From the NCBI GenBank assembly GCA_018622675.1, contig CP076020.1:1584169-1648168 (forward strand): a stretch of 64,000 nt of DNA, given 5' to 3'. This DNA comes from Mycoplasmatota bacterium (GTDB lineage Bacteria > Bacillota_I > Bacilli_A > Izemoplasmatales > Hujiaoplasmataceae). Numbering within the stretch: the first letter of the stretch is position 1; every line of letters starts with the position of its first letter. The translations under genes and the position numbers were made by a program. Under the pieces are notes generated by a model that made no database searches, was not told the DNA's origin, and worked only from the letters and a program-made list of their open reading frames with translations. Shown one piece after another: positions 17,473 through 25,881 of the stretch.

Positions 17473-18155
17473 GAGCTGGATTTTTTAGAAGATTAATTTC
17501 TGCTTTGGTTGATATTTCAATAGCTCTAGCCTTTGTATATTTAACATTTATATTATTCGGACAAAATATTTTACAAAACAGAGTTGATAATTACCAAGAA
17601 ATAGATGCTAATTACCAAGAAGTCATCAACCAATACTACGAAGATCAAGAAGCCGTCGAAAACGAATATAATCTAGCTAAAGAAAGCGCAGGAGATGATG
17701 AAGATGCTAGGAATGAAGCTTATCTAGTATATAGAGATAAACTTTCAATATTAAACCATCATTATGCTGCTGATTCAAGTGTTTATAATAGATTGTTGTT
17801 AGATTATAATGTAGGACTTATTTATTATTTCACATTAGGAATGATTGTATTATTAGGTCTTATTATCATCGGCTTTAAAGGACTAACGCCCGGAAGAAGG
17901 TTATTAAGAATTGAGCTCGTTGGACAAGTATCAATGATAAATATCATTATTCATGATTTATTACTCAAATATATATTAGTAGTTGTTCTATTCTTAATCA
18001 GTCCATATTATGCTTTCATCATTCTTCCAGCATATTTCTTATTAGATTTATTCCTTATTTTATTATCAAAAGATAAATCTACATTAAGAGATAATTTATC
18101 AAAAATTGTGTTAAACTATAAACCAAAGAAAAATAAAAAAAATGAATATAATTAA
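17469..18155 (+). CDS. RDD family membrane protein
   Basis: A 228-residue membrane protein. The N-terminal motif FFRRLISALVDISIALAF is the Arg-Asp signature region of the RDD family, and FKGLTPGRRLLRIEL is the conserved second motif. Between membrane segments 1 and 2 lies an acidic, helical insertion of about 70 residues (35-105) that is not part of the usual family core. RDD proteins have no single agreed function; some act in ion transport. The start overlaps the NfeD-like gene (ATGA). Confidence 0.85.
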   Translation: MRAGFFRRLISALVDISIALAFVYLTFILFGQNILQNRVDNYQEIDANYQEVINQYYEDQEAVENEYNLAKESAGDDEDARNEAYLVYRDKLSILNHHYAADSSVYNRLLLDYNVGLIYYFTLGMIVLLGLIIIGFKGLTPGRRLLRIELVGQVSMINIIIHDLLLKYILVVVLFLISPYYAFIILPAYFLLDLFLILLSKDKSTLRDNLSKIVLNYKPKKNKKNEYN

Positions 18156-18170
18156 TAGGAGGAGAAATTA

Positions 18171-19148
18171 ATGTTAAATGCAATGTTTTTAGAAGTTAAC
18201 CCTGCGCCAATTATCGTATTGGTTGTACTATTACTCATTATTGTTGTTTACCTAGGAACTAGAGTTAAAGTTGTTCCACAAGCAACAGAATACATCATTG
18301 AAAGATGGGGTAGATATCATACTACTTGGACAGCTGGTCTACATTTCTTGTTGCCATTTGTTGACAAAATCAAAAGAACTTATGATGCTAGAGGACAAAT
18401 TAAAGACTATATTATTCTTAAAGAACAAGTCCTAGATTTCCAACCCCAAGCAGTAATTACAAAAGATAATGTTACTATGCAAATTGATACTGTTGTATTC
18501 TTACAAGTTACAGATGCTCACCAATATACCTATGGTGCAGAAAATCCTGGTTTCTTAATAGAACAACTAACTGCTACAACACTTCGTAACATCATCGGTG
18601 AACTAGAATTAGACCAAACGTTAACATCTAGAGATTTGATTAATGAAAGAATGAGAATTATTTTAGATGAAGCAACTGACCCATGGGGTATTAAAATTAA
18701 CCGTGTCGAAGTTAAAAATATTATTCCACCTAAAGAAATTCGTGAAGCGATGGAAAAACAAATGCGTGCAGAACGTGAACGTCGTGAATCAATTCTTATC
18801 GCTGAAGGTAAAAAACAAGCAGCAATCTTAACTGCTCAAGGTGAAAAAGAAGCAAACATCTTAGATGCTGAAGGTAAAAAGGAAGCTGCAATTAGAGAAG
18901 CTGAAGGTCGCGCTGAAGCAATCCTTAAAGTCCAAGAAGCAACTGCTCGTGGTATTGAGATTGTTAAAAAAGCTGGTGCTGATAAAGCCGTACTTACACT
19001 TGAAGCTTACAAAGCAATGGCTGAAGTATCTAAAGGTCAAGCTACTAAGATCATCATCCCTTCTGAAATGCAAGGTGTTGTTGGTTTAGCAAGCGGATTA
19101 GTTGAATCACTAAAAGATACACCAAAAGAAGAAAAATCAAAAAAATAA
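18171..19148 (+). CDS. SPFH/stomatin-like membrane protease-associated protein (QmcA type)
   Basis: A 325-residue protein with one N-terminal membrane segment (about 12-28), the SPFH/band-7 domain (to about 185, with ERWGRYHTTWTAGLHFLLPF) and a long Ala/Glu/Lys-rich coiled coil (about 190-265) before the end. Such proteins form large ring assemblies in the membrane and often pair with NfeD proteins, as here. SD AGGAGGAG precedes the ATG. Last gene of the cluster, followed by a terminator. Confidence 0.92.
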   Translation: MLNAMFLEVNPAPIIVLVVLLLIIVVYLGTRVKVVPQATEYIIERWGRYHTTWTAGLHFLLPFVDKIKRTYDARGQIKDYIILKEQVLDFQPQAVITKDNVTMQIDTVVFLQVTDAHQYTYGAENPGFLIEQLTATTLRNIIGELELDQTLTSRDLINERMRIILDEATDPWGIKINRVEVKNIIPPKEIREAMEKQMRAERERRESILIAEGKKQAAILTAQGEKEANILDAEGKKEAAIREAEGRAEAILKVQEATARGIEIVKKAGADKAVLTLEAYKAMAEVSKGQATKIIIPSEMQGVVGLASGLVESLKDTPKEEKSKK

Positions 19149-19165
19149 TATATTCACTATATACT

Positions 19166-19196
19166 AAAAGCAAGGTTTAATTACCTTGCTTTTTTT
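19166..19196 (+). terminator. Terminator after the SPFH gene
   Basis: Hairpin AAAGCAAGGT / ACCTTGCTTT with a six-base loop and a run of T. Confidence 0.85.
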
Positions 19197-19223
19197 AATG
19201 ATCATTATTATGTATATATTTTA

Positions 19224-19232
19224 TGATATAAT
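19224..19232 (+). promoter_or_regulatory. Extended -10 promoter of the ECF sigma operon
   Basis: TGATATAAT (19224-19232) is an extended -10 about 58 bases before the sigma gene start. No convincing -35 is visible. It looks like a housekeeping promoter, so the sigma operon need not depend only on itself. Confidence 0.5.
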
Positions 19233-19290
19233 TTAATTGAATTTCGGGAATTTATTCAATTGTGTTGTATATATAAGCAAAGGGGGACTG

Positions 19291-19818
19291 ATGAATATAA
19301 TTACAGATAAAGAATTTGAAGATATTATGAGACAATACTATAATGAAATATTTCATTACATAAGAAAACAAACCAATAATACTGAAGATGCTAAAGATCT
19401 AACTCAAGATGTATTCATGAAAGTTTATAACAATCTTAATTCTTATAATCCAAAAAAAGCGTCAATAAGAACCTGGATTTATCGTATTGCTCATAATCAT
19501 ACCATTAATCATTTCAAAACTAAGTATCATCAATATAAGTTAGATTTTGATGATGAATATCTGAACTATATGAAACAATCAGATGATGCAATCTTAGAAA
19601 AGTTAATTCAAGGTGAAGATATTCAAAAAGTGATTGTTTTAATGAATAAAACACTAAACAAAAAGCATTTAAAAATAATGAACTTATATTTTTTTAGTGA
19701 ACTAAGTTACAAAGAAATAGCAAAGTTACTCAAATCCCCTATTAAAACCATATACAACACCATTAATGTATCCATTAATAAATTAAAAGAGAAAATGGAG
19801 GATATCCAAAATGAATAA
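19291..19818 (+). CDS. ECF-family RNA polymerase sigma factor
   Basis: A 175-residue alternative sigma factor. Region 2 (about 10-75) contains EDAKDLTQDVFMKVYNNL and RTWIYRIAHNHTINHFK; region 4 (about 115-170) contains SYKEIAKLLKSPIKTIYNTI. I start it at ATG 19291, preceded by AGGGGG; an upstream TTG in frame has no site. The next gene, overlapping by eight bases, is a single-span membrane protein, the usual arrangement of an ECF sigma with its anti-sigma. The signal and regulon are unknown. Confidence 0.9.
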   Translation: MNIITDKEFEDIMRQYYNEIFHYIRKQTNNTEDAKDLTQDVFMKVYNNLNSYNPKKASIRTWIYRIAHNHTINHFKTKYHQYKLDFDDEYLNYMKQSDDAILEKLIQGEDIQKVIVLMNKTLNKKHLKIMNLYFFSELSYKEIAKLLKSPIKTIYNTINVSINKLKEKMEDIQNE

Positions 19819-21106
19819 TTTCCGAAGAAACAAAAAAATAACTGATGCAGAAATTAATGCATTTAAAGAAGCAGAAATAAACAAACTACTTCAACAAACT
19901 AAAAAACCAACCCAAAACAATTACTTTAAAAGACCGATGGTTCTAGCTAGTGCCTTTATACTTACAACTTTATTAATTGTTTTAAGTATTTTTATTTTTA
20001 CCCTAAACGACGAAAAACTAGATTATAGAGTTACACAACTCAGTTATAACGAGTATCTATTGGAATCAGAAGTTGATCAGCAAAATTTTACTTTATATTA
20101 TAAGGCAAGTGTTATTCAACCCGGTCAAAGAACATCTTATAATGATACTTTTGATTACTTCACACCCTATACTTATGCATCCAATAATATATCCAATCAA
20201 TACCCAGTAGATTTTAATGTATTTAAAGTTGGTCAATATCGCTATTACTTAGAAATAAACTATAATAACGAGTCATCTTATATTAGAATCCATTCTAATA
20301 AACTCCCAATCAGGACTTGGGAATTGAAGGGGCTTGAAATAGACGATTTGGAAGAGGATATGTCTGATATTTATGAATTAATTGAATTATATCCACCGCA
20401 ATTTTATAAGATGAATATAACTGTTCCTATGTATTTGAGACATCCAGATATTAATCTTTTAGCCGACTCGAAAGCCAAGCGCAATTATATACAATATGTC
20501 GAAAATAACTTTTACGTACCTCAAGATTACGAAGTTGACGATATGGATATAGACGAAAGAGATAATCAAACATACACCGTTTTACTATCTCAAATGATAA
20601 TCGTTAACCAACAAGGCGAATACATTGACTCATATATCAGTCGTAACCAAGGTTTTGAAGATGATATTTCTTTTGTAGAATATTTCCCTGATTGGAAAGA
20701 TGGATTCTTTTCTTTTTATCTGAACGGCGAGGATGAGCCTTTTCAAAAAATGGTGGGTTCTTTAAACACTCGAGCAAATAATGAAGACGCTGACGTCTAT
20801 GGTTATTATAAAATTGGCTCATACAATCAAAAACTATATCTATATACATATGTTTCTCTTATATATTCCAATGTTGATTTAAGTGAAGCTCATCGCGGTG
20901 AAATCGATTATACACTATCTAATGAATTTGATTATCTAGAAGGGTCTTTGCAATTTGAGTTCTTAGATTATGACCATGGCTTAATCATGCCCCCATTTAT
21001 AATCTCAGATGATATAGATACTACCGATATTTTTGATATTTTTGATTCTCTTACTTACAGATTTTATGATATAAACGGCACATTAATCTGCGAATTTATC
21101 AAATAA
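19811..21106 (+). CDS. Probable membrane-bound anti-sigma factor with large extracytoplasmic domain
   Basis: A 431-residue protein. The first 45 residues are hydrophilic and cytoplasmic (long enough to hold the sigma factor, but without a zinc HxxxCxxC motif), then one membrane helix (about 46-68, ending FIFTL). The remaining 360 residues are outside, rich in Tyr, Asp and Asn. I recognise no domain there; a sensing role is inferred. Translationally coupled to the sigma gene by overlap. Confidence 0.7.
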   Translation: MNNFRRNKKITDAEINAFKEAEINKLLQQTKKPTQNNYFKRPMVLASAFILTTLLIVLSIFIFTLNDEKLDYRVTQLSYNEYLLESEVDQQNFTLYYKASVIQPGQRTSYNDTFDYFTPYTYASNNISNQYPVDFNVFKVGQYRYYLEINYNNESSYIRIHSNKLPIRTWELKGLEIDDLEEDMSDIYELIELYPPQFYKMNITVPMYLRHPDINLLADSKAKRNYIQYVENNFYVPQDYEVDDMDIDERDNQTYTVLLSQMIIVNQQGEYIDSYISRNQGFEDDISFVEYFPDWKDGFFSFYLNGEDEPFQKMVGSLNTRANNEDADVYGYYKIGSYNQKLYLYTYVSLIYSNVDLSEAHRGEIDYTLSNEFDYLEGSLQFEFLDYDHGLIMPPFIISDDIDTTDIFDIFDSLTYRFYDINGTLICEFIK

Positions 21107-21112
21107 ATAAAA

Positions 21113-21142
21113 AAAGCTCAAATTAATATTAATTTGAGCTTT
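21113..21142. terminator. Bidirectional terminator between anti-sigma and asnS genes
   Basis: A 30-base perfect palindrome with arms beginning AAAGCTCAAATTAAT, flanked by A and T runs between convergent genes. Confidence 0.85.
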
Positions 21143-21151
21143 ATTATTTAT

Positions 21152-22522
21152 CTAGAATTCGCAATTTTTAGGGGTTCTTGGAAAAGGTATTACATCTCTA
21201 ATGTTGTCAACACCAGTGACATACATTATCATCCTGTCCAAACCTAAACCATAGCCGGCATGTTTGTTTCCACCATATTTTCTTAGTTCTTTATACCACC
21301 ATAGTTCTTCACCATCAACATGCATTTCTTCCATTCTTTTTTCTAACATATCTAAGCGTTCTTCTCTTTGAGAACCACCAATTAATTCCCCTGCGCCAGG
21401 TACTAATAAATCCATTGCGGCAACAGTTTCTAAATCATCGTTCATTCTCATATAGAAAGCTTTAATACCTTTTGGCCAATCTGTAACAAATACAGGACCA
21501 TTGAAATGTTTTGTTAGGAATTTTTCATGTTCAGTTGCTAGGTCTTCACCCTCGACTGCTTTAATAACAAATTGATCGTTGTTTTTAAGTAAAATGTCCG
21601 TTGCTTCTTTATGTGTGATTCTTTTAAAAGAAGAATCTAAAACATTCTTAAGTTTGTCAATTAAACCTTTTTCTACGAACTTGTTAAAGAACGCTAATTC
21701 AGAAGGGCATTGTTCAAACAAATCTTTAATAATGTATTTGACCATATCTTCTGCGAGTTGCATGTCATCATTTAAATCAGCAAATGCAATCTCTGGTTCA
21801 ATCATCCAAAACTCAGATGCATGTCTTGGTGTGTTTGATTTTTCTGCTCTGAATGTTGGTCCAAATGTATAAACATTTTTAAAAGCTAGAGCAAATGCTT
21901 CTGCTTGTAATTGCCCAGAAACAGACAAATTAGACTTTTTACCAAAGAAATCATTTTTATGTCCTTCTTCAACTTTAGTTTGTCCTAAAGTTGTGACTTG
22001 GAACATTTCTCCTGCACCTTCAGCATCACTTGCGGTGATGATTGGAGAGTGCAAATATATAAAGTTTCTTTCTTGGAAAAATTTATGTACTGCATATGAT
22101 ATTACAGATCTTACTCTAAAAACAGCATTGAAAAGGTTTGTTCTTGGACGAAAATGTGCGTTCTCTCTCAAAAATTCTCTTGTATGTCTTTTTGGTTGAA
22201 TAGCATAGTCTTCTAAAGAACTTCCCTCTAAAATAACTTGGTCTGCTTTAATTTCAAATGCTTGTTTCATCTTTGGTGTAAGTACAACTCTACCTTTAAC
22301 AGAAACAGCTGAACCACTGTTATATTTCGCAACGTCTTTAAAGTTTTCTAATTCTTTGTCTTCATAAACAACTTGAACTGATTCAAAAGCAGTTCCATCA
22401 TTCAAATCAATAAATCCAAACTCTTTTTGAGCACGGTTATTTCTAACCCAACCTTTAACGATGACTTCTTTGTCTGCATAAGCTTTAAAATCTAATAATA
22501 TTTTTTTAATTTCTATATCCAT
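21152..22522 (-). CDS. asnS: Asparaginyl-tRNA synthetase
   Basis: A 456-residue class IIb synthetase that charges tRNA-Asn. The N-terminal OB-fold anticodon-binding domain (VIVKGWVRNNRAQKEFGFI) is followed by the catalytic domain with motif 2 FRAEKSNTPRHASEFWMIEPE split by residues typical of AsnS, and motif 3 GYGLGLDRMIMYVTG. Ends in IPFPRTPKNCEF, typical of the family. The start lies inside the end of the alkD-like gene (10-base overlap) with AGGAGG upstream. The pair is preceded by a T-box leader. Confidence 0.97.
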   Translation of the reverse strand: MDIEIKKILLDFKAYADKEVIVKGWVRNNRAQKEFGFIDLNDGTAFESVQVVYEDKELENFKDVAKYNSGSAVSVKGRVVLTPKMKQAFEIKADQVILEGSSLEDYAIQPKRHTREFLRENAHFRPRTNLFNAVFRVRSVISYAVHKFFQERNFIYLHSPIITASDAEGAGEMFQVTTLGQTKVEEGHKNDFFGKKSNLSVSGQLQAEAFALAFKNVYTFGPTFRAEKSNTPRHASEFWMIEPEIAFADLNDDMQLAEDMVKYIIKDLFEQCPSELAFFNKFVEKGLIDKLKNVLDSSFKRITHKEATDILLKNNDQFVIKAVEGEDLATEHEKFLTKHFNGPVFVTDWPKGIKAFYMRMNDDLETVAAMDLLVPGAGELIGGSQREERLDMLEKRMEEMHVDGEELWWYKELRKYGGNKHAGYGLGLDRMIMYVTGVDNIRDVIPFPRTPKNCEF

Positions 22523-23208
22523 TCTAAGTTTCCTCCTAAAATTTTCTTTCTTATATCTGAATCATGTCTTTCTATAGCATACCTTAAAGTTGTCCGTGGC
22601 ATATAACTATAATTATCTTTGATAAATAAATTTAGTAATCTTCTATCTTTTTTCCCTATTTCTCTTAACATCCAACCATTGGCTTTATGCATGAGATCAT
22701 GATCATGTGTTAATAATCTTTTTATGATGCTAATCGGTAATTCTAATTTATTTTTTCTTATTAAATACAAACAAGATACTACCGCAATTCTATTCACCCA
22801 CATATGATCATCTTCAGTATATTTTAATAATACACTATCTTTATTGTATTTTTCAATAAATGGTCCCACAATATATGGGGCTGATACATCGACCAAATCC
22901 CAATTATTAACATATTGTCTATAATGGTGATATTTTTCATAAATGTCTTTCAAATTCTCATCATTGATTTGATTGATTAAAATCAATAAAGCAACCATAC
23001 GGAATTCATGATACTTATGTGTGATTAAATCATGAAATTCTTTGTCTGTGATGGTTTTATAATGTTCTTTTGCTATATTCCTTAAAGTCTTCATGTCTAA
23101 ATGAACAAAAGTATCTTTTTCACCATCTATGTATTCTTCTTTGTGAAATCTTGTTTTTGTTGTTATGGAATGTCCTTTTATTAAATTGTTTAATTGATCA
23201 AAGATCAT
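22513..23208 (-). CDS. AlkD-like DNA alkylation repair protein
   Basis: About 231 residues of HEAT-like helical repeats. Family motifs are FHDLITHKYHEFRMVALLIL, NWDLVDVSAPYIVG and KANGWMLREIGKKD. Such enzymes are DNA glycosylases that excise bulky or positively charged alkyl purines without flipping the base. I take the ATG at 23208, which has GGGGTGG five bases upstream, rather than the GTG nine bases earlier that overlaps that site. First gene after the T-box leader; its repair function has no obvious link to amino-acid starvation. Confidence 0.88.
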   Translation of the reverse strand: MIFDQLNNLIKGHSITTKTRFHKEEYIDGEKDTFVHLDMKTLRNIAKEHYKTITDKEFHDLITHKYHEFRMVALLILINQINDENLKDIYEKYHHYRQYVNNWDLVDVSAPYIVGPFIEKYNKDSVLLKYTEDDHMWVNRIAVVSCLYLIRKNKLELPISIIKRLLTHDHDLMHKANGWMLREIGKKDRRLLNLFIKDNYSYMPRTTLRYAIERHDSDIRKKILGGNLEWI

Positions 23209-23225
23209 TATTACCACCCCCTAAA

Positions 23226-23258
23226 AAATAAAAAATCGTCCTTATAAAAAGGACGATT
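23226..23258 (-). terminator. T-box leader terminator
   Basis: Hairpin AATCGTCCTT / AAGGACGATT followed on the minus strand by a run of T. It competes with the antiterminator formed by the T-box sequence directly upstream. Confidence 0.8.
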
Positions 23259-23449
23259 ATTAACCGTGGTACCACCTTAGTTCTAGTTGCCTAGCACTCG
23301 TATCTTTAACGCAGATTCTACGGACAGTTCTACTTAATTCTTCTGTCTCTCCTGGTGTTTTTCAAAATAAGTGTTTATAAGGTTTCACCGGCCCCTTACT
23401 CTCTATAAAAACTAGCTTATCTTTACTCTTCCAATCATTGATTTATCTT
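23226..23449 (-). ncRNA. T-box riboswitch leader of the alkD-asnS transcript
   Basis: Read on the minus strand, the leader has the 5' GAAGAGTA motif of stem I, AGAGAG, the GGTGAAA distal loop, and the T-box core AAGGTGGTACCACGG (about 23264-23278) before a terminator hairpin. In the core, TGGT would pair with an uncharged tRNA ending ACCA. The specifier lies within GAATTAA (23334-23340): AAT (Asn) and TTA (Leu) are both possible readings. A -10 TATAAT (23450-23455) with upstream TG starts the leader. T-box leaders switch on synthetase genes when the cognate tRNA is uncharged. Confidence 0.88.
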
Positions 23450-23465
23450 ATTATATCATATTTTA

Positions 23466-24431
23466 TTATTTTCGAAAGTCTTTTGTGAATAAAGAAGAAA
23501 CACCTTTGTCATCAATAATATGAATAATACCTTCACCCACTAGTTCAGATATAGACAATTGAACTAATTTAGGAAATCTTTTGTTATCGGGTAATTGAAT
23601 TGTATTTGTAGTAATGACTTCTTTAATTTGTGATTCGTTTAAAATTTTAGGTGCATTTTTAGAAAACAAAGGATGTGTACAACAAGCATAAATATCATTG
23701 GCTCCAGCCTCTATCAAGGCTTCTGAAGCAGCAACCATTGATCCTGCTGTATCAATCATGTCATCAATTAATATACATGTTTTATTTTTTACCCTACCAA
23801 TAATGTTCATCACTTCTGCGACATTAGGTTCCGGTCTCATTTTATCAATAATAGCAATAGGTGCTTGTAAAATATCAGCTAAATCTCTAGCTCTAGCTAC
23901 TCCACCGTGATCTGGGGAAACAACACATACATTTTCTAGGTTCTTGTTAATTAAATAATCAACTAATATAGGTAGGGCTCTAAAATTATCAATGGGTATA
24001 TCAAAGAACCCTTGAATTTGAGGCGCATGTAAATCCATTGATAAAACTCTAGTTGCTCCTGCAGTTTGTAATAAATCAGCCACTAATTTCGCAGATATAG
24101 GCTGTCTCGCTTTTGCTTTTCTATCTTGTCGCGAATAACCATAATAAGGCATCACAACATTCACTTCACCAGCTGATGCGCGCCTTAATGCATCAATCAT
24201 AATTAATAACTCCATAAGGTGTTCGTTAACCGGCTCACTTGTAGATTGGATAACAAAAACTTTGTGACCTCTCACTGTTTCTGGGATATCAATACTGATT
24301 TCTCCATCCGCAAATCTAGTCACTAAACATTCACTCATAGGTATACCTATATGTTCTGCTATACCTCTTGCTAATTCAACATTAGAACTTAATGAAAATA
24401 ACTTAACTTTAGAACCATGAAATAAAGCCAT
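23466..24431 (-). CDS. prs: Ribose-phosphate pyrophosphokinase (PRPP synthetase)
   Basis: A 321-residue enzyme that makes PRPP from ribose-5-phosphate and ATP, feeding purine, pyrimidine, His, Trp and NAD synthesis. Visible are SVTRF-type VTRFADGE, the flexible loop region MPYYGYSRQDRKAKARQP, VLSMDLHAPQIQGFFDIP and the PRPP-binding CILIDDMIDTAGS loop. Normal length and class I. The best Shine-Dalgarno is 29 bases upstream, beyond a hairpin (see 24429). Confidence 0.96.
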   Translation of the reverse strand: MALFHGSKVKLFSLSSNVELARGIAEHIGIPMSECLVTRFADGEISIDIPETVRGHKVFVIQSTSEPVNEHLMELLIMIDALRRASAGEVNVVMPYYGYSRQDRKAKARQPISAKLVADLLQTAGATRVLSMDLHAPQIQGFFDIPIDNFRALPILVDYLINKNLENVCVVSPDHGGVARARDLADILQAPIAIIDKMRPEPNVAEVMNIIGRVKNKTCILIDDMIDTAGSMVAASEALIEAGANDIYACCTHPLFSKNAPKILNESQIKEVITTNTIQLPDNKRFPKLVQLSISELVGEGIIHIIDDKGVSSLFTKDFRK

Positions 24432-24466
24432 AATTTTTTCGCAATTTTAAAAAATCGCTATCCTTT
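24429..24466 (-). promoter_or_regulatory. prs ribosome-binding site with a hairpin between Shine-Dalgarno and start codon
   Basis: On the minus strand AAAGGA (24461-24466) is 29 bases from the ATG at 24431. Between them, 24441-24458 can fold into a hairpin (arms GCGATTTT and AAAATTGC). With the hairpin folded the distance is about 11 bases. No closer Shine-Dalgarno and no alternative start codon with one is visible. Confidence 0.5.
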
Positions 24467-24530
24467 CTTCTATAATATTTTCTCACATTTATTATACAAC
24501 AAAACAAAGAATCAATAAAGGTTATTTTTG

Positions 24531-24561
24531 CAAAAGAAAAACACTAACTATTCGTTAGTGT
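24531..24561 (-). terminator. spoVG terminator
   Basis: Hairpin ACACTAAC / GTTAGTGT followed by a T-rich run on the minus strand. The stem includes the last codons and stop of spoVG. Confidence 0.75.
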
Positions 24562-24871
24562 CTTCTGTTGCTTCTTCATTTTTCTCTTCATTTTCTTCTG
24601 TTTCGTCTTCTTCTAATTCTGGTAAAGCATTAAAAGCTTCCAAAACTTCTTGTTCTATCATACTTCTCGTTTCGGTGTTAATCGGATGTGCAACATCTTT
24701 ATATTCACCATTTGGCATTCTGCGGCTTGGCATAGCTACAAAAAGACCATTTTTACCATCAATAATCCTTAATTCATGAATCACGAAGCACTCATCAATA
24801 GTTATGGCTGCGATTCCTTTCAAACGGTTGTTGCCTTTAATTCTTTTTGCCCTAATTTCTGTAATCTTCAC
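24548..24871 (-). CDS. spoVG: Septation/regulatory RNA- or DNA-binding protein SpoVG
   Basis: A 107-residue product if it starts at GTG 24871. That start gives the family's usual N-terminus (MKITEIRAKR), has AGAGGTGG four bases upstream, and lies about 20 bases after a -10 box. A longer reading to an ATG at 24913 would contain the promoter itself and lacks a Shine-Dalgarno. Core motifs are CFVIHELRIIDG, GLFVAMPSRR and DVAHPIN. The tail is acidic (Glu-rich, from about 85). SpoVG is a nucleic-acid-binding regulator found also in non-sporulating species. Confidence 0.93.
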   Translation of the reverse strand: MKITEIRAKRIKGNNRLKGIAAITIDECFVIHELRIIDGKNGLFVAMPSRRMPNGEYKDVAHPINTETRSMIEQEVLEAFNALPELEEDETEENEEKNEEATEDTNE

Positions 24872-24890
24872 TTTACCACCTCTTGCGGTA

Positions 24891-24920
24891 ATTATAACAC
24901 GTTTATTTTTCATTTTTCAA
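24891..24920 (-). promoter_or_regulatory. spoVG promoter
   Basis: Minus-strand TTGAAA (24915-24920) and TATAAT (24891-24896), 18 bp apart. Its position fixes the spoVG start at the GTG downstream. Confidence 0.7.
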
Positions 24921-24956
24921 TAGATTACTGAAAAATTTATAGCAATTTAACAAAAA

Positions 24957-25808
24957 TTATATTATTTTATGGATATTTACAAGAAATTTATCTTTATTTT
25001 CACTAACAAAGCGCTTAACCTCTTCATTAACTTCTTCTAATACTTTGATAAAAGTTGATCCTGACCCAGTCATTACTAATCCTTTTGCACCAACTTTTTC
25101 TATGAGATTCGTTTTAAAAGCCATCATGTCTTCGTCCATATTAACAACTATATGTTCAAGACTATTGTATAAATGTTGTTGAATAAGATGAATATCTTTA
25201 TCCTTTATAGCATCTAATATTGGATTGATATCTTTAGACTGATATCCTTCTTTATCCGCAATTTTAAAAACTGAAGAAGTTAAAATATGTTTTTTAGGAT
25301 GGGCTATTAAAATCGAAGTCCCCTTGATTTCATTTTCTAAAACCCTTATTTCTTCTCCTGTTTTTGTTACATAAGCTAGTTCATCGTATAAACAATAAGG
25401 GATATCAGCGCCAAACATATTTCCAATCTCTTTCATTTCTTCTAAAGAAAGATTTAATTCAGCCAATTCATTTATACCTTTTATCACTGTTGCGGCATCT
25501 GTAGAGTTCCCACCCAACCCTGCACCGTAAGGAATTCTTTTATCTATGTTGATTTTTATTCCATAGTTAATATTATATTTATCTTGCATAAATCTTGCAC
25601 ATTGTAAAATGATATTGTCTTGGTTTGATAAAAATAAATCATTGGATTTAATGATAATTCCTGTGCTTGTTTCACACTTTTTTAAAGATATATCATCGCA
25701 TAAATCTATTTTTGCATTAATCATCTCTAGATTGTGGTAACCATCTTTTCTTTTATCTAACACATTCAAAAAAAGGTTTACTTTTGCATACGCTTTTTTA
25801 TTAATCAT
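24957..25808 (-). CDS. ispE: 4-diphosphocytidyl-2-C-methyl-D-erythritol kinase
   Basis: A 283-residue GHMP-family kinase of the MEP isoprenoid pathway; it phosphorylates the product of IspD at the 2-hydroxyl. It shows the AYAKVNLFLNVL start, the ATP-binding PYGAGLGGNSTDAA loop and the C-terminal VMTGSGSTFIKV motif. SD AAGGGGG precedes the ATG. ispD and ispF, which act before and after it, are 35 kb away at 61.2 kb, so the pathway is encoded in at least two places. Confidence 0.96.
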   Translation of the reverse strand: MINKKAYAKVNLFLNVLDKRKDGYHNLEMINAKIDLCDDISLKKCETSTGIIIKSNDLFLSNQDNIILQCARFMQDKYNINYGIKINIDKRIPYGAGLGGNSTDAATVIKGINELAELNLSLEEMKEIGNMFGADIPYCLYDELAYVTKTGEEIRVLENEIKGTSILIAHPKKHILTSSVFKIADKEGYQSKDINPILDAIKDKDIHLIQQHLYNSLEHIVVNMDEDMMAFKTNLIEKVGAKGLVMTGSGSTFIKVLEEVNEEVKRFVSENKDKFLVNIHKII

Positions 25809-25881
25809 TATAAACGCCCCCTTATCCCTATCTACCTATATTTTATCATAGAATAGGTATTTTTAATAATTGAGACAATGA

